Positions 55,374 to 62,871 of a stretch of 64,000 bases of DNA are shown piece after piece. The stretch covers positions 186,001-250,000 of the forward strand of contig JBGAGY010000006.1 of the NCBI GenBank assembly GCA_044226485.1, written 5' to 3'. Source of the DNA: UBA6663 sp044226485. GTDB lineage: Bacteria > Chloroflexota > Anaerolineae > Anaerolineales > UBA6663. A program made the translations under genes and the position numbers. The notes below the pieces were generated by a model. It saw only the letters and a program-made list of their open reading frames with translations. It was not told the DNA's origin and made no database searches. Numbering within the stretch: the stretch's first letter is position 1; each line of letters starts with the position of its first letter.

Positions 55374-55754
55374 TCAGCCTTTGACGTACGACAGCTTCTC
55401 GGCGATCAGGCCCGCTCGCACACGAAAGACGTCGACGCCGCGGATGTGCCCGGCGCTCACGTCGTCGGGCGCCCACGCGTAACGCCAACGACACACGCCG
55501 CGATCGCCGGCCGTGAGCAGTTCTTCGGTTTCGAACCGCGCCTGCGGCGACCCTTTGAAGAAGTCCACCCAGCAGGCGCGCACCGCCCTGGCGCCCACGA
55601 AGCGTTCTCCATCTGGCGGCGGATAGGTGTTCTCGAACACGCAATCGTCGGTCATCAACGCCATGATGCGGTCGACATCGTGGGCATTGAAAGCCGCGTT
55701 GAACCGCTCGATGGCGTCGCGCGTGGCCCGGCTGACGAGGTCGTGGTCAGGCAT
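55374..55754 (-). CDS. SnoaL/NTF2-like fold protein
   Basis: 126 residues. AIERFNAAFNAHDVDRIMALMTDDCVFENTYPPPDGERFVGARAVRACWVDFF and the C-terminal GVCRWRYAWAPDDVSAGHIRGVDVFRVRAGLIAEKLSYVKG are typical of SnoaL-like ketosteroid-isomerase-fold proteins. Such proteins bind small hydrophobic ligands or act as simple hydrolases or isomerases. Convergent with the transporter operon, only 4 bases apart. Substrate unknown. Confidence 0.85.
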   Translation of the reverse strand: MPDHDLVSRATRDAIERFNAAFNAHDVDRIMALMTDDCVFENTYPPPDGERFVGARAVRACWVDFFKGSPQARFETEELLTAGDRGVCRWRYAWAPDDVSAGHIRGVDVFRVRAGLIAEKLSYVKG

Positions 55755-55793
55755 GGTCGTCTCACCCTTTCTGTTGTTCGCTCCACCCTGAGG

Positions 55794-56957
55794 TCAGGGT
55801 AGCCCCTTCACGTATTGATCGAAGAACTCGATGGACCGGTTCATGGCTGTGGTGAAGTAGCCGGCGAGATTGTGGTTGTCGCCATCGTAGGTATAGAGTT
55901 CGACGGGTTCGCCGGCTGCGATCATCTCGTCGTAAAGCGTTTGCGAGGCCGCGAGCGGCACCGACTCGTCTGATGTGCCGTGATGAAGCTGGATCGGCCC
56001 AGACAGGTCGGTCAGATACGCATTCGCTGAGATGGAGTCCCAGAAGGCCGGGTTCTCATCGCGCGTGCCGAACTCCTCGACCCAGGAGCGGCGCCAGCCG
56101 CCGCGGAAGCCCGGCGTGCCTGCTTCGGGTGACGGGCCGGGCGTCGGCGTGCCGCGCGCGAACAGGTCGGGGTAGGGCGCGACCACGCCGCCCCAGATCA
56201 CGCCGGCCTTGAGGTCGGGCGAGATCACCATCGCGCGCAGCGTGATGTAGCCGCCCATCGAGTGGCCCCACATGCCGATCCGGTTTGGGTCAACGAGCGG
56301 ATAGCGCTTGAGCGAGGCCACGCCGTTGAGGACGTCGACGACGTAGCCTGGGCTGCCGTAGGCGCCGGTCGCCTGGCCTTCGGATTGGTCGTGCCCGCGA
56401 TAATCCGAGCGCAGCACGACATACCCGGCCGAAGCGATGCGATCGACGTAGGCGATGTAGCGCTCGGTCGTCCGGTAAACGTCCGGCGGGATGAAGCCGT
56501 GGTTGAAGGCGATGGCGGGCCAGCCGCTGGCCGGCGGCTCGCCGTTCGGCACCGTCAGCAGAGCGTAGATCTTGAGGCCGTCAGACAGATACGACACGTA
56601 ATAGCGCTTGTAGTTGACGCCGGGATCAAGCTCCCGCTCGATGACGAAATCGCTACCCGGATACTCACGCGCGCGCATGGCCACGATCGACATCGGGTGG
56701 AGGGTCGGCGTGGCGGTCGGAATCGGCGTGAAGGTGGCCGTTGGCTGCGGCGTTTCAGTTGGCGCCGGCGTGTCGCTGGGCCGGACCGTTGGAGTGGCTG
56801 GCTCGCTCAATAGAGAGGCGGCGGTGGGTATGGGGCCGTTGACGGGAAGGCTCGCCTGGCAGGCCGCCATGCAGGCCGCCAGGAATAATGCGCCGCCGAT
56901 CAGCCAGAGGCGCGGGGCCGCGCTCGGGCGGTCGGGCCTGGAGTTCATCATGGGCAC
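55794..56957 (-). CDS. Secreted lipoprotein alpha/beta hydrolase (prolyl oligopeptidase-like)
   Basis: 387 residues. A lipoprotein signal peptide with lipobox FLAAC is followed by a Thr/Pro-rich linker (TPTVRPSDTPAPTETPQPTA), a hallmark of exported Chloroflexota proteins. The hydrolase domain has the elbow GHSMGG (Ser), HHGTSDESVP (Asp) and DGDNHNLAG (His), as in dipeptidyl-peptidase/acylaminoacyl-peptidase-like enzymes. It likely cleaves peptides or esters outside the cell. ATG codons at 56957, 56951 and 56948 are all possible starts. The gap 56958-57109 between divergent genes shows no clear promoter. Confidence 0.85.
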   Translation of the reverse strand: MPMMNSRPDRPSAAPRLWLIGGALFLAACMAACQASLPVNGPIPTAASLLSEPATPTVRPSDTPAPTETPQPTATFTPIPTATPTLHPMSIVAMRAREYPGSDFVIERELDPGVNYKRYYVSYLSDGLKIYALLTVPNGEPPASGWPAIAFNHGFIPPDVYRTTERYIAYVDRIASAGYVVLRSDYRGHDQSEGQATGAYGSPGYVVDVLNGVASLKRYPLVDPNRIGMWGHSMGGYITLRAMVISPDLKAGVIWGGVVAPYPDLFARGTPTPGPSPEAGTPGFRGGWRRSWVEEFGTRDENPAFWDSISANAYLTDLSGPIQLHHGTSDESVPLAASQTLYDEMIAAGEPVELYTYDGDNHNLAGYFTTAMNRSIEFFDQYVKGLP

Positions 56958-57109
56958 TGGCTCCTTTACGTGTCCGAGAGGCTAAGGGCTCAAGCTTAGA
57001 AATCGGACAGAAGGGGCGGAATTGCCGAGCGATCCCCTAACTTGCCTGTCACTTTCCGGCAAGCGGCGCATCTAAAAGACCGGATCCGTGAACTTCCAGG
57101 AGTGATTGA

Positions 57110-57460
57110 ATGAGTCTCTTCGAATCCTTGTTCGGAAAACCCGTGCCCTCGGTCGACCCCATGAAGGCCAGCCAGTTGATGGCCGAAAAGCCGGCGCCGG
57201 TGATGATCGATGTGCGCGAGCCAGTGGAGTACGCGCAGGGCCATGTGGCGGGGTCACGCCTGATCCCGCTCGGCCAGCTGGGCAGCCGGCTCAGCGAGAT
57301 CCCGACCGATCGCAAGGTCCTCGTGATCTGTGCGTCCGGCAGCCGGAGCAGCATGGCGGCGCGCCAGCTCGAGAAGGCCGGCTATGACGTCATCAACGTG
57401 AACGGCGGCATGATGAACTGGGTGCGCAACGGGCTGCCGGTGAAGTCGAAAGGACGCTGA
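57110..57460 (+). CDS. Rhodanese-like sulfurtransferase
   Basis: 116 residues, one rhodanese domain. PVMIDVREPVEYAQGHVAGSRLIPLGQLGSRL and the active-site loop VICASGSRSSMAA (catalytic Cys about residue 69). Cytoplasmic; carries sulfane sulfur as persulfide. It heads a small cluster with a DUF302 protein, an FmdB-type zinc ribbon and a second, membrane-bound rhodanese. Ribosome site CAGGAG precedes the ATG. Gene order suggests sulfur trafficking or detoxification. Confidence 0.92.
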   Translation: MSLFESLFGKPVPSVDPMKASQLMAEKPAPVMIDVREPVEYAQGHVAGSRLIPLGQLGSRLSEIPTDRKVLVICASGSRSSMAARQLEKAGYDVINVNGGMMNWVRNGLPVKSKGR

Positions 57461-57462
57461 CG

Positions 57463-57861
57463 ATGAGCCAAGATATCGGTCTCTATGTGCGGCTGACGGG
57501 TTCGTTCGACGCAGCCGTCGATCGCGTGATCGCGGCCCTCAAAGTCGAGGGCTTCGGCGTTTTGACGCAGATCGACGTGCGCGACACGCTCAAGCAGAAA
57601 CTCGGCGTCGACTTTCGACCCTACAAGATCCTTGGCGCCTGCAACCCGCCCCTCGCCCATCGCGCCCTGACGTTGGCGCCTGAGGTCGGTTTGCTCTTGC
57701 CGTGCAACGTCACGGTCAGCGAGGCCGCGCCCGATCAGATCGAGGTTGCCCTGGTCGATCCGCTGATGATGATGAGCGTCGTGGCTCGGCCCGAGCTGGC
57801 CGAAGTCGCACAGGATGCGCGTGCCCGCCTCGAGCGCGTGGCGGCCGCGCTGTCCGCCTGA
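57463..57861 (+). CDS. DUF302 family protein
   Basis: 132 residues. VRLTGSFDAAVDRVIAALKVEGFGVLTQIDVRDTLKQKLGVDFRPYKILGACNPPLAHRAL and LLPCNVTVSEAAPDQIEVALVDPLMMM match DUF302 well, including the conserved Cys in LGACNP and LLPCN. Members often occur with rhodaneses and sulfur-oxidation genes; biochemical role unsettled. It begins 2 bases after the rhodanese stop. Confidence 0.9.
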   Translation: MSQDIGLYVRLTGSFDAAVDRVIAALKVEGFGVLTQIDVRDTLKQKLGVDFRPYKILGACNPPLAHRALTLAPEVGLLLPCNVTVSEAAPDQIEVALVDPLMMMSVVARPELAEVAQDARARLERVAAALSA

Positions 57862-57873
57862 CGGGAGGCATGC

Positions 57874-58104
57874 ATGCCGATCTACGAGTTCGAATGTCCG
57901 ACCTGCAGTGCCGAGTTCGAGGAACTTGTCAGACGCCCGGCCGACGCGGCGTCGATGCGTTGCCCCGAGTGCGGCGCCGGAGTGACCAAGAAGCTTTCAC
58001 GCGTGGCCTTGAACTTCGGGCAGGCGGAGGCCGCCGGGTATACTGGATCGTCGGCCGGAGAGCAATCCTCGTGCTGTTGTGGCGGCGCCTGCAGCCTGCC
58101 ATGA
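57874..58104 (+). CDS. FmdB-family zinc ribbon protein
   Basis: 76 residues. MPIYEFECPTCSAEFEELVRRP and MRCPECGAGVTKKLSRVAL form the two CxxC knuckles of an FmdB-type ribbon; the C-terminus ends SSCCCGGACSLP with four more Cys. Members are putative regulators or metal carriers. Preceded by GGGAGGC and located within the rhodanese cluster. Confidence 0.9.
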   Translation: MPIYEFECPTCSAEFEELVRRPADAASMRCPECGAGVTKKLSRVALNFGQAEAAGYTGSSAGEQSSCCCGGACSLP

Positions 58105-58135
58105 TCGCGACGACCTACAGGGGATCATCGAAACT

Positions 58136-58591
58136 ATGAGCAAGAAGCAGCAGCAACGTCGGGCCGAGCGACCCAACCGGGATGTGACGCTGGTCTGGAT
58201 CGGTATCGTCGTCGCGATCCTGGCGACGGGCGCGTACTGGTTCTATCAGCAGAGTCAGGCGCCCTCGGCGGCAACGATGCCGGCCGAGATCTCGGTGGCC
58301 GTAGCCAAGACCGAGCGCGACAACGGCGCTTACATCCTCGATGTGCGCACTCAAGAAGAGTGGGATGCCGGCCATATCCCTGACGCCACGCTCATCCCGC
58401 TGGATCAGCTTCAGGCGCGTGTGAATGAAGTTCCGCAGGACAAACGGGTGGTCGTCGTCTGTCGCAGCGGGAACCGCAGCGCGCAGGGCCGCGACATCCT
58501 CAAGCAGGCAGGCTGGACGCTCGTCACGAGCATGGCGGGCGGCATGAACCAGTGGACGGCAGCCGGCTACGACGTCGTCACCGGCCCCTGA
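58136..58591 (+). CDS. Membrane-anchored rhodanese-like protein
   Basis: 151 residues. A basic start (MSKKQQQRRAERPNRD) leads into one membrane helix (about 19-37, LVWIGIVVAILATGAYWFY). The rhodanese domain outside the membrane has AYILDVRTQEEWDAGHIPDATLIPLDQLQARV and the active loop VVCRSGNRSAQGRDIL with the catalytic Cys. It probably handles sulfur at the cell surface, complementing the cytoplasmic rhodanese at the head of the cluster. Confidence 0.9.
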   Translation: MSKKQQQRRAERPNRDVTLVWIGIVVAILATGAYWFYQQSQAPSAATMPAEISVAVAKTERDNGAYILDVRTQEEWDAGHIPDATLIPLDQLQARVNEVPQDKRVVVVCRSGNRSAQGRDILKQAGWTLVTSMAGGMNQWTAAGYDVVTGP

Positions 58592-58621
58592 CCAATCCGG
58601 TTGGAGTTGGGTGGCTTCAAA

Positions 58622-58653
58622 ACGGCCGCCGCGACACCTGTCGCGGCGGCCGT
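58622..58653. terminator. Hairpin after the rhodanese cluster
   Basis: ACGGCCGCCGCGACA, CC, then its exact reverse complement TGTCGCGGCGGCCGT: a 15-bp stem. Only a weak T-rich tail (TCGTGTATT) follows, so it is a possible terminator or just an insulator. Confidence 0.55.
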
Positions 58654-58681
58654 TCGTGTATTCAGCGCTCGATCTGCTAAG

Positions 58682-59488
58682 ATGGATCCTGCCACCGTGA
58701 AACAACCAGACCTCCACATCGACGAATCGGGCAACCCTGGCCAACCACCGATCCTGTTCCTGCACGGATCGCCGTTGAGCGCTCGAATGTGGGCACCTCA
58801 GCTCGAAGCGCTCGCGGGCGAGTTCCACTGCCTCGCGCCGGACCTGCCCGAGCATGGCCGCAGCGCCGGGATCGGGCCGTTCAACATGCGCGACACGTTG
58901 ACCCGCCTGACGAACCTGATCGCGCGCAAGTGCGCGGGCGGCCGCGCCCACGTCGTCGGGCTGTCGTTCGGGGGCGTCGTGGCTCAGGCGCTGATGAGCG
59001 CGGCTCCCGAGCGGGTGGGGCGCGTGATCGTCAGCGGCACGGCCGGGCGATTAAGCCCTTTGGTGCTCAAGGTGCTCGAGTTCCAGATGGCGCTCAACAC
59101 ACCGTTGCTGCGCGCGTTGCCGCCGTCCGCCCTGGCGGCAATGATGCGCTGGCAGTTCGCGCTTCCGCGCAGCTACGATGCGGCGCTGCGTGAAGACCTG
59201 GCCGCGATGTCGGCCGACGCGCTGGCGCGCTTCGTGGTCGCGACCTATGCCGACATTCACACGCCGACCAGCACGACCAGCCCGACCTTGATCGTCGTGG
59301 GCGGGCGCGAGACGCCGTTCGCGAAGTGGCAGGCCAAGCAACTGGCACGCGAGATCCCAGGCTCGCGCGCCGTCAACGCGCCTGATCTCGGGCACGTCTG
59401 GAACCTACAGAACCCGCGCCTATTCAACGCAGCGGTTCGCGCCTGGATGCACGGCCAGGCTTTGCCCACGGAGCTCACCCCACTGTGA
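58682..59488 (+). CDS. Alpha/beta-fold hydrolase
   Basis: 268 residues. PPILFLHGSPLSARMWAPQLEALAGEFHCLAPDLPEHGRS gives the oxyanion HG motif; the elbow VVGLSFGGVVAQAL has the Ser nucleophile; TLIVVGGRETPF and APDLGHVWNLQ hold the acid and His. A cytoplasmic esterase or related enzyme of unknown substrate. ATG 58682 is used; the longer frame starts inside the terminator hairpin. Overlaps the next gene by 4 bases. Confidence 0.87.
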   Translation: MDPATVKQPDLHIDESGNPGQPPILFLHGSPLSARMWAPQLEALAGEFHCLAPDLPEHGRSAGIGPFNMRDTLTRLTNLIARKCAGGRAHVVGLSFGGVVAQALMSAAPERVGRVIVSGTAGRLSPLVLKVLEFQMALNTPLLRALPPSALAAMMRWQFALPRSYDAALREDLAAMSADALARFVVATYADIHTPTSTTSPTLIVVGGRETPFAKWQAKQLAREIPGSRAVNAPDLGHVWNLQNPRLFNAAVRAWMHGQALPTELTPL

Positions 59489-60660
59489 CCGATAACGCCT
59501 CTTATTCCTGGGATCGTGTCATCGGCCGGCGCCTGGCGCGCACCTTCCTCGAGTCGCCCGCGCCAGCCGGCCAACTGACCGCCGTGGCCTCGGCGGTCTG
59601 CGGGTTGCAGGCGCAGATCCTGGCTGCTGCCGAGCTGGCCCTTGGCGTCCGCGTCCGCGGGGCGACAGTGACGAGTGTGCGCGAGGCGATGTGGTCGAGC
59701 CATCAGCTCGTCAAGACCTACGGCCCGCGCACGACGCTTCATCTGCTGGCCGCCGACGATGTGCCCATGTACATGGCAGCCCTACGGGCCCGGGAGCAGC
59801 TGGCTCCGGAACTGTGGCACGCCAAATTGAACGTGTCGCCCAGTCAGGCGACGGAACTGCTCGAGGCCATCGCGCAAGCGCTTGACGGCCGGGCTCTGAC
59901 ACGCGAGGAACTGTCGCGTGCCGTCGCGGACCGGGTCGGGGAGTGGGCGCGCGCGCCGCTCGCTTCGACCTGGGGCGAGTTCCTGCCGCCCGCGGCGTTC
60001 CGCGGCTGGCTGTGTTTCGGGCCGAGCCAGGGCAGCAAGGCCACGTTCGTGCGCGCCGATCAATGGGTGCCGAACTGGCGCGAGGTCGATCCGGAGGCTG
60101 CCCTGCGCGACGTGCTCGTGCGCTACGCCGCGACGTACGGCCCGATCACGGCCCGTGATTTCGCGCACTGGTTCTGGCTGACGCCGGCGGTCGCTCAGTC
60201 GTTGATCGACGCGAACGCCGACGCCCTGACGCGCGTGTCGGTGGCCGGCGGCTATGCCTGGCTTCCCGCCGGGAGCGATGAGCCGACGCCGAAGCAGCAG
60301 CGCGAAACCTTGCGCCTGGTGCCGCAATACGACAGCTACGTGCTCGGCAGCAATCCACGCGAGAGCATCGTGACGGACATCGCTCGTCAGCGCATCGTCA
60401 CCCATGGCCGCGGCCGCTTCGAAGGCGCCGTCGGCCTTCCAGTCGTGTTGATCAACGGGGTCGTCAGCGGCATCTGGGAGCGTCGTGAGCGCGCGTCCGA
60501 GGTGTTGCTGCGCGTGGAGACGTTCGAGCCCATGACCGTTTCGCAGCGCGATCTGCTGGATGTCGAAGTCGAGCGCATCGGCGCCTTCTTCGAGAAACGC
60601 GCGACCCTTCGGGTCGGCCGCCTCACTGCCGCGCCACACAAGCAAAGCGAATCCGATTGA
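59485..60660 (+). CDS. AlkZ-like winged-helix DNA-binding protein (possible DNA glycosylase)
   Basis: 391 residues from a GTG overlapping the previous stop. VCGLQAQILAAAELALGVRV carries the Q-x-Q motif seen in AlkZ/YcaQ-type glycosylases, and WEFLPPAAFRGWLCFG-like and ARDFAHWFWLTPAVAQSLI segments match HTH_42 proteins. These tandem winged-helix enzymes unhook interstrand crosslinks or excise alkylated bases, but many members are untested. No signal peptide. A long terminator follows. Confidence 0.8.
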   Translation: MTDNASYSWDRVIGRRLARTFLESPAPAGQLTAVASAVCGLQAQILAAAELALGVRVRGATVTSVREAMWSSHQLVKTYGPRTTLHLLAADDVPMYMAALRAREQLAPELWHAKLNVSPSQATELLEAIAQALDGRALTREELSRAVADRVGEWARAPLASTWGEFLPPAAFRGWLCFGPSQGSKATFVRADQWVPNWREVDPEAALRDVLVRYAATYGPITARDFAHWFWLTPAVAQSLIDANADALTRVSVAGGYAWLPAGSDEPTPKQQRETLRLVPQYDSYVLGSNPRESIVTDIARQRIVTHGRGRFEGAVGLPVVLINGVVSGIWERRERASEVLLRVETFEPMTVSQRDLLDVEVERIGAFFEKRATLRVGRLTAAPHKQSESD

Positions 60661-60701
60661 GTCCTTTCTGACAGCGGAACGGTCGCGGGCGTTCGATGGA
60701 A

Positions 60702-60744
60702 ACAAACAGCAACGGACCGGCCTGACCGGTCCGTTGCTGTTTGT
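60702..60744. terminator. Bidirectional terminator between convergent genes
   Basis: ACAAACAGCAACGGACCGG (60702-60720), loop CCTGA, exact reverse complement 60726-60744. Each strand ends in a GTTTGT tract. Confidence 0.88.
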
Positions 60745-60762
60745 CGTGCGCGCTGGTTGAGC

Positions 60763-62160
60763 CTAGCGCTGCAGGGTTGTCAGATACAGATACTGCGGCC
60801 CTGTTGACGTCGGAGCGAGGGTGGCGGTGGGGCCGGGTGTCGCCGTGGGGGTGAGCGACGGGGTGGGCGTCGGCGTGCCGGCCGAGTCGGCCTCGTATGC
60901 GCCGACGTCGCAGTGCGCGTCGCGCGCGAAGCCGCGCTGGTCGACCGTCAGGGCCGCGCCGATCTCGTCGACGCAACCGCCCGGGTTGCCGGTGTCGATG
61001 GCGAGGCTGGCCGATTGCAGTCGATGAGTCGCTGTCAACCCGCCATAGCTTCCGAGCGTATCCAATGACGCCGACACACCCAGTTGATCGCCGGCAGCGC
61101 TCCCGGAAAGGCCGCACCCGCTGAGGTTTTCGATAAGGTTGTAACCCGCCGTGGTCAGGGTGCCCGAGCAATCGGCGCCCGCCGGCGACGCACCCAGACC
61201 GTTGTCCGCGATCAGGGTGTTGCGCAGGGTCAGGGTGCCGGCCTGACTGATGCCACCGCCCGATCCGGCAGCATTGGCATCGCTGTCGGCTGTGTTGGCG
61301 GCGATGGTCACGTTGAAAAGTCGGGCAGTGCCGGCGTTGTACAGGCCGCCGCCGTCGCTCTCGCTGGAATTCCCGCTGATGGTGCTGTTGACGATCTCGA
61401 GGGTGCCCGCGTTGTAGATGCCACCGCCGACGGCGGCGCCGGTCACGCCGTTGTTGCTGATCGTCGAGCGCGCGATCAGGCCGTTGACCGTCGACGCGAT
61501 GTAAAGTCCGCCCAGGTTTCCGTCGATCTGGCTGTCGACGACCTCGACGTCGTTCGCCAGTGTCGTGGCGTAGATGCCGTAGGATCCGCCGGCATAGGAA
61601 CCCGTGGACTGGATCACGCGAACGTTCACCAGCGTCACCGAGCCGCGATAGACGCTGATGGCGCTGCCAGCCGCGGAGCCCGGGTTGCCGCGGCGCAGCA
61701 CGAGCCTCGTTAACGTAAGGGTGGGCGAGCCCGGCTGCGCGCCGACATGAAAGACGCGATCGATCAGGTTGGCGTCGATCACGGGCGCCGTGACGCCGAC
61801 ACCGGTCAGATTGAGGCTGTCGTTCACATCCAGGTCGCCCTTGGCTGCGTCATCATCGGAGCCTGCCATCGCCGGAGCGAAGGTGTAGGTGCCTGAGAGC
61901 AGCTGGATGGTATCGGTGCCGGACCCTGCCGCGCACGCGTCGACTGCCGTGTCGGTGTTGGCGGCGATGATCGCTTCGCGCAGAGAGCAGTCTCCGTCGG
62001 AGTTGACCTCGTCGGTCGTCGTGTTGACGGTGATGGTGGCGGCCCAGGCGATCGGGCTGGGCAGGCCGGCCCAGGCGCCGGCGGCGGCGAGCAACGTGAT
62101 CAATGAACCGCGCCAGAACAGGGCGTTGAACGGGCGCGTGAACGAGCGGGCAGGGGGCAT
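60763..62160 (-). CDS. Exported right-handed beta-helix protein with CSLREA segment (POMP-repeat family)
   Basis: 465 residues. A signal peptide (about 15-40, GSLITLLAAAGAWAGLPSPIAWA) leads to ITVNTTTDEVNSDGDCSLREAIIAAN, the CSLREA motif. Repeats such as GGGIYNAGTLEIVNSTISGNSS and GGGLYNAGTARLFNVTIAANTA form parallel beta-helix rungs. The end has DVGAYEAD, a Thr/Pro linker (TPTPTPSLTPTATPGPTATL) and a short YLYLTTLQR tail rather than a clear membrane anchor. Surface adhesion or glycan binding is inferred. ATG 62160 follows the GC-rich leader. The 62161-62457 gap has no gene. Confidence 0.85.
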   Translation of the reverse strand: MPPARSFTRPFNALFWRGSLITLLAAAGAWAGLPSPIAWAATITVNTTTDEVNSDGDCSLREAIIAANTDTAVDACAAGSGTDTIQLLSGTYTFAPAMAGSDDDAAKGDLDVNDSLNLTGVGVTAPVIDANLIDRVFHVGAQPGSPTLTLTRLVLRRGNPGSAAGSAISVYRGSVTLVNVRVIQSTGSYAGGSYGIYATTLANDVEVVDSQIDGNLGGLYIASTVNGLIARSTISNNGVTGAAVGGGIYNAGTLEIVNSTISGNSSESDGGGLYNAGTARLFNVTIAANTADSDANAAGSGGGISQAGTLTLRNTLIADNGLGASPAGADCSGTLTTAGYNLIENLSGCGLSGSAAGDQLGVSASLDTLGSYGGLTATHRLQSASLAIDTGNPGGCVDEIGAALTVDQRGFARDAHCDVGAYEADSAGTPTPTPSLTPTATPGPTATLAPTSTGPQYLYLTTLQR

Positions 62161-62457
62161 GGTCGGGCTCCTGGTCGGTGTGGGCCGCGGGCAGGCATCG
62201 CGGCCGAGCGAGCGATCGACCTTCCAGTAGGATCGATTCGCGGCGGCCCTACAGGTCAATGGCCTGCTGCGGGCTGCCTATCGGTTAACGACGAAGGCCC
62301 GGGAAACCGGACTCAGCCAGCTATGACAACGCTAAGCAATTGGTTGGCGTTCGTTGATGGGACGCGTGCGGCGAGAGCGGACAAGCGGGGAGGACAGTCC
62401 GGCGTGCAGAGGCCGCGCGTGCGCGGGGAGCATGAAGCCCCGTAGACCGGTCGATGC

Positions 62458-62829
62458 TCAGGCGAGCAGATGCACCAGGTCGCCACTGTTCAGTTTTTGC
62501 AGTTCCTCAGGCGGCACCGAGCGCACGATGCGCTTGGTGGCCTGGTCGACGAGCAGCACCGTGACGGAGTGCGTGTCCGGGTCGACTCGGAACCTCAGTG
62601 CAAGGTTTCGCTCGACCTCGGCGGCCTGTTCGGCCTTCCGCTCCTGCGCCTGGGCGTGCTCATTTTCCATCTTGGGCCCTGTCGCGGCGGCGGCGTCCTT
62701 TTCGACGCTGTTCGTCGCGGTGGTCCCTTCGAGGGGGCGCGTATCCGTGCGCAGGGCGGATCGCACGACGTCGACGACCTGACTGCGAAGTTCAGCCGAC
62801 GGGTCGATGGGTGTGATAGGTTCGGTCAT
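62458..62829 (-). CDS. flaG: FlaG-family flagellar protein
   Basis: 123 residues. The C-terminal 60 residues are FlaG-like: ERNLALRFRVDPDTHSVTVLLVDQATKRIVRSVPPEELQKL. The N-terminal half is charged and Ala/Glu-rich and likely disordered. FlaG affects filament length. It follows fliD by 42 bases, the usual flaG-fliD partnership. Confidence 0.88.
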   Translation of the reverse strand: MTEPITPIDPSAELRSQVVDVVRSALRTDTRPLEGTTATNSVEKDAAAATGPKMENEHAQAQERKAEQAAEVERNLALRFRVDPDTHSVTVLLVDQATKRIVRSVPPEELQKLNSGDLVHLLA

Positions 62830-62871
62830 GCTTTCCTCCCTTCGTGAGAGTCGATCGCTTCCAAACGATCG

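Noticed and set aside
58675..58683. TGCTAAGAT as an extended -10 promoter of the alpha/beta hydrolase gene
   Set aside because: It overlaps the start codon, so transcription would begin inside the gene and no alternative start lies just downstream.
62354..62450. GGAGGACAGTCCGG, slightly like the conserved 5' motif of RNase P RNA
   Set aside because: The other conserved RNase P segments are absent and the 170-base space is too short for the RNA.
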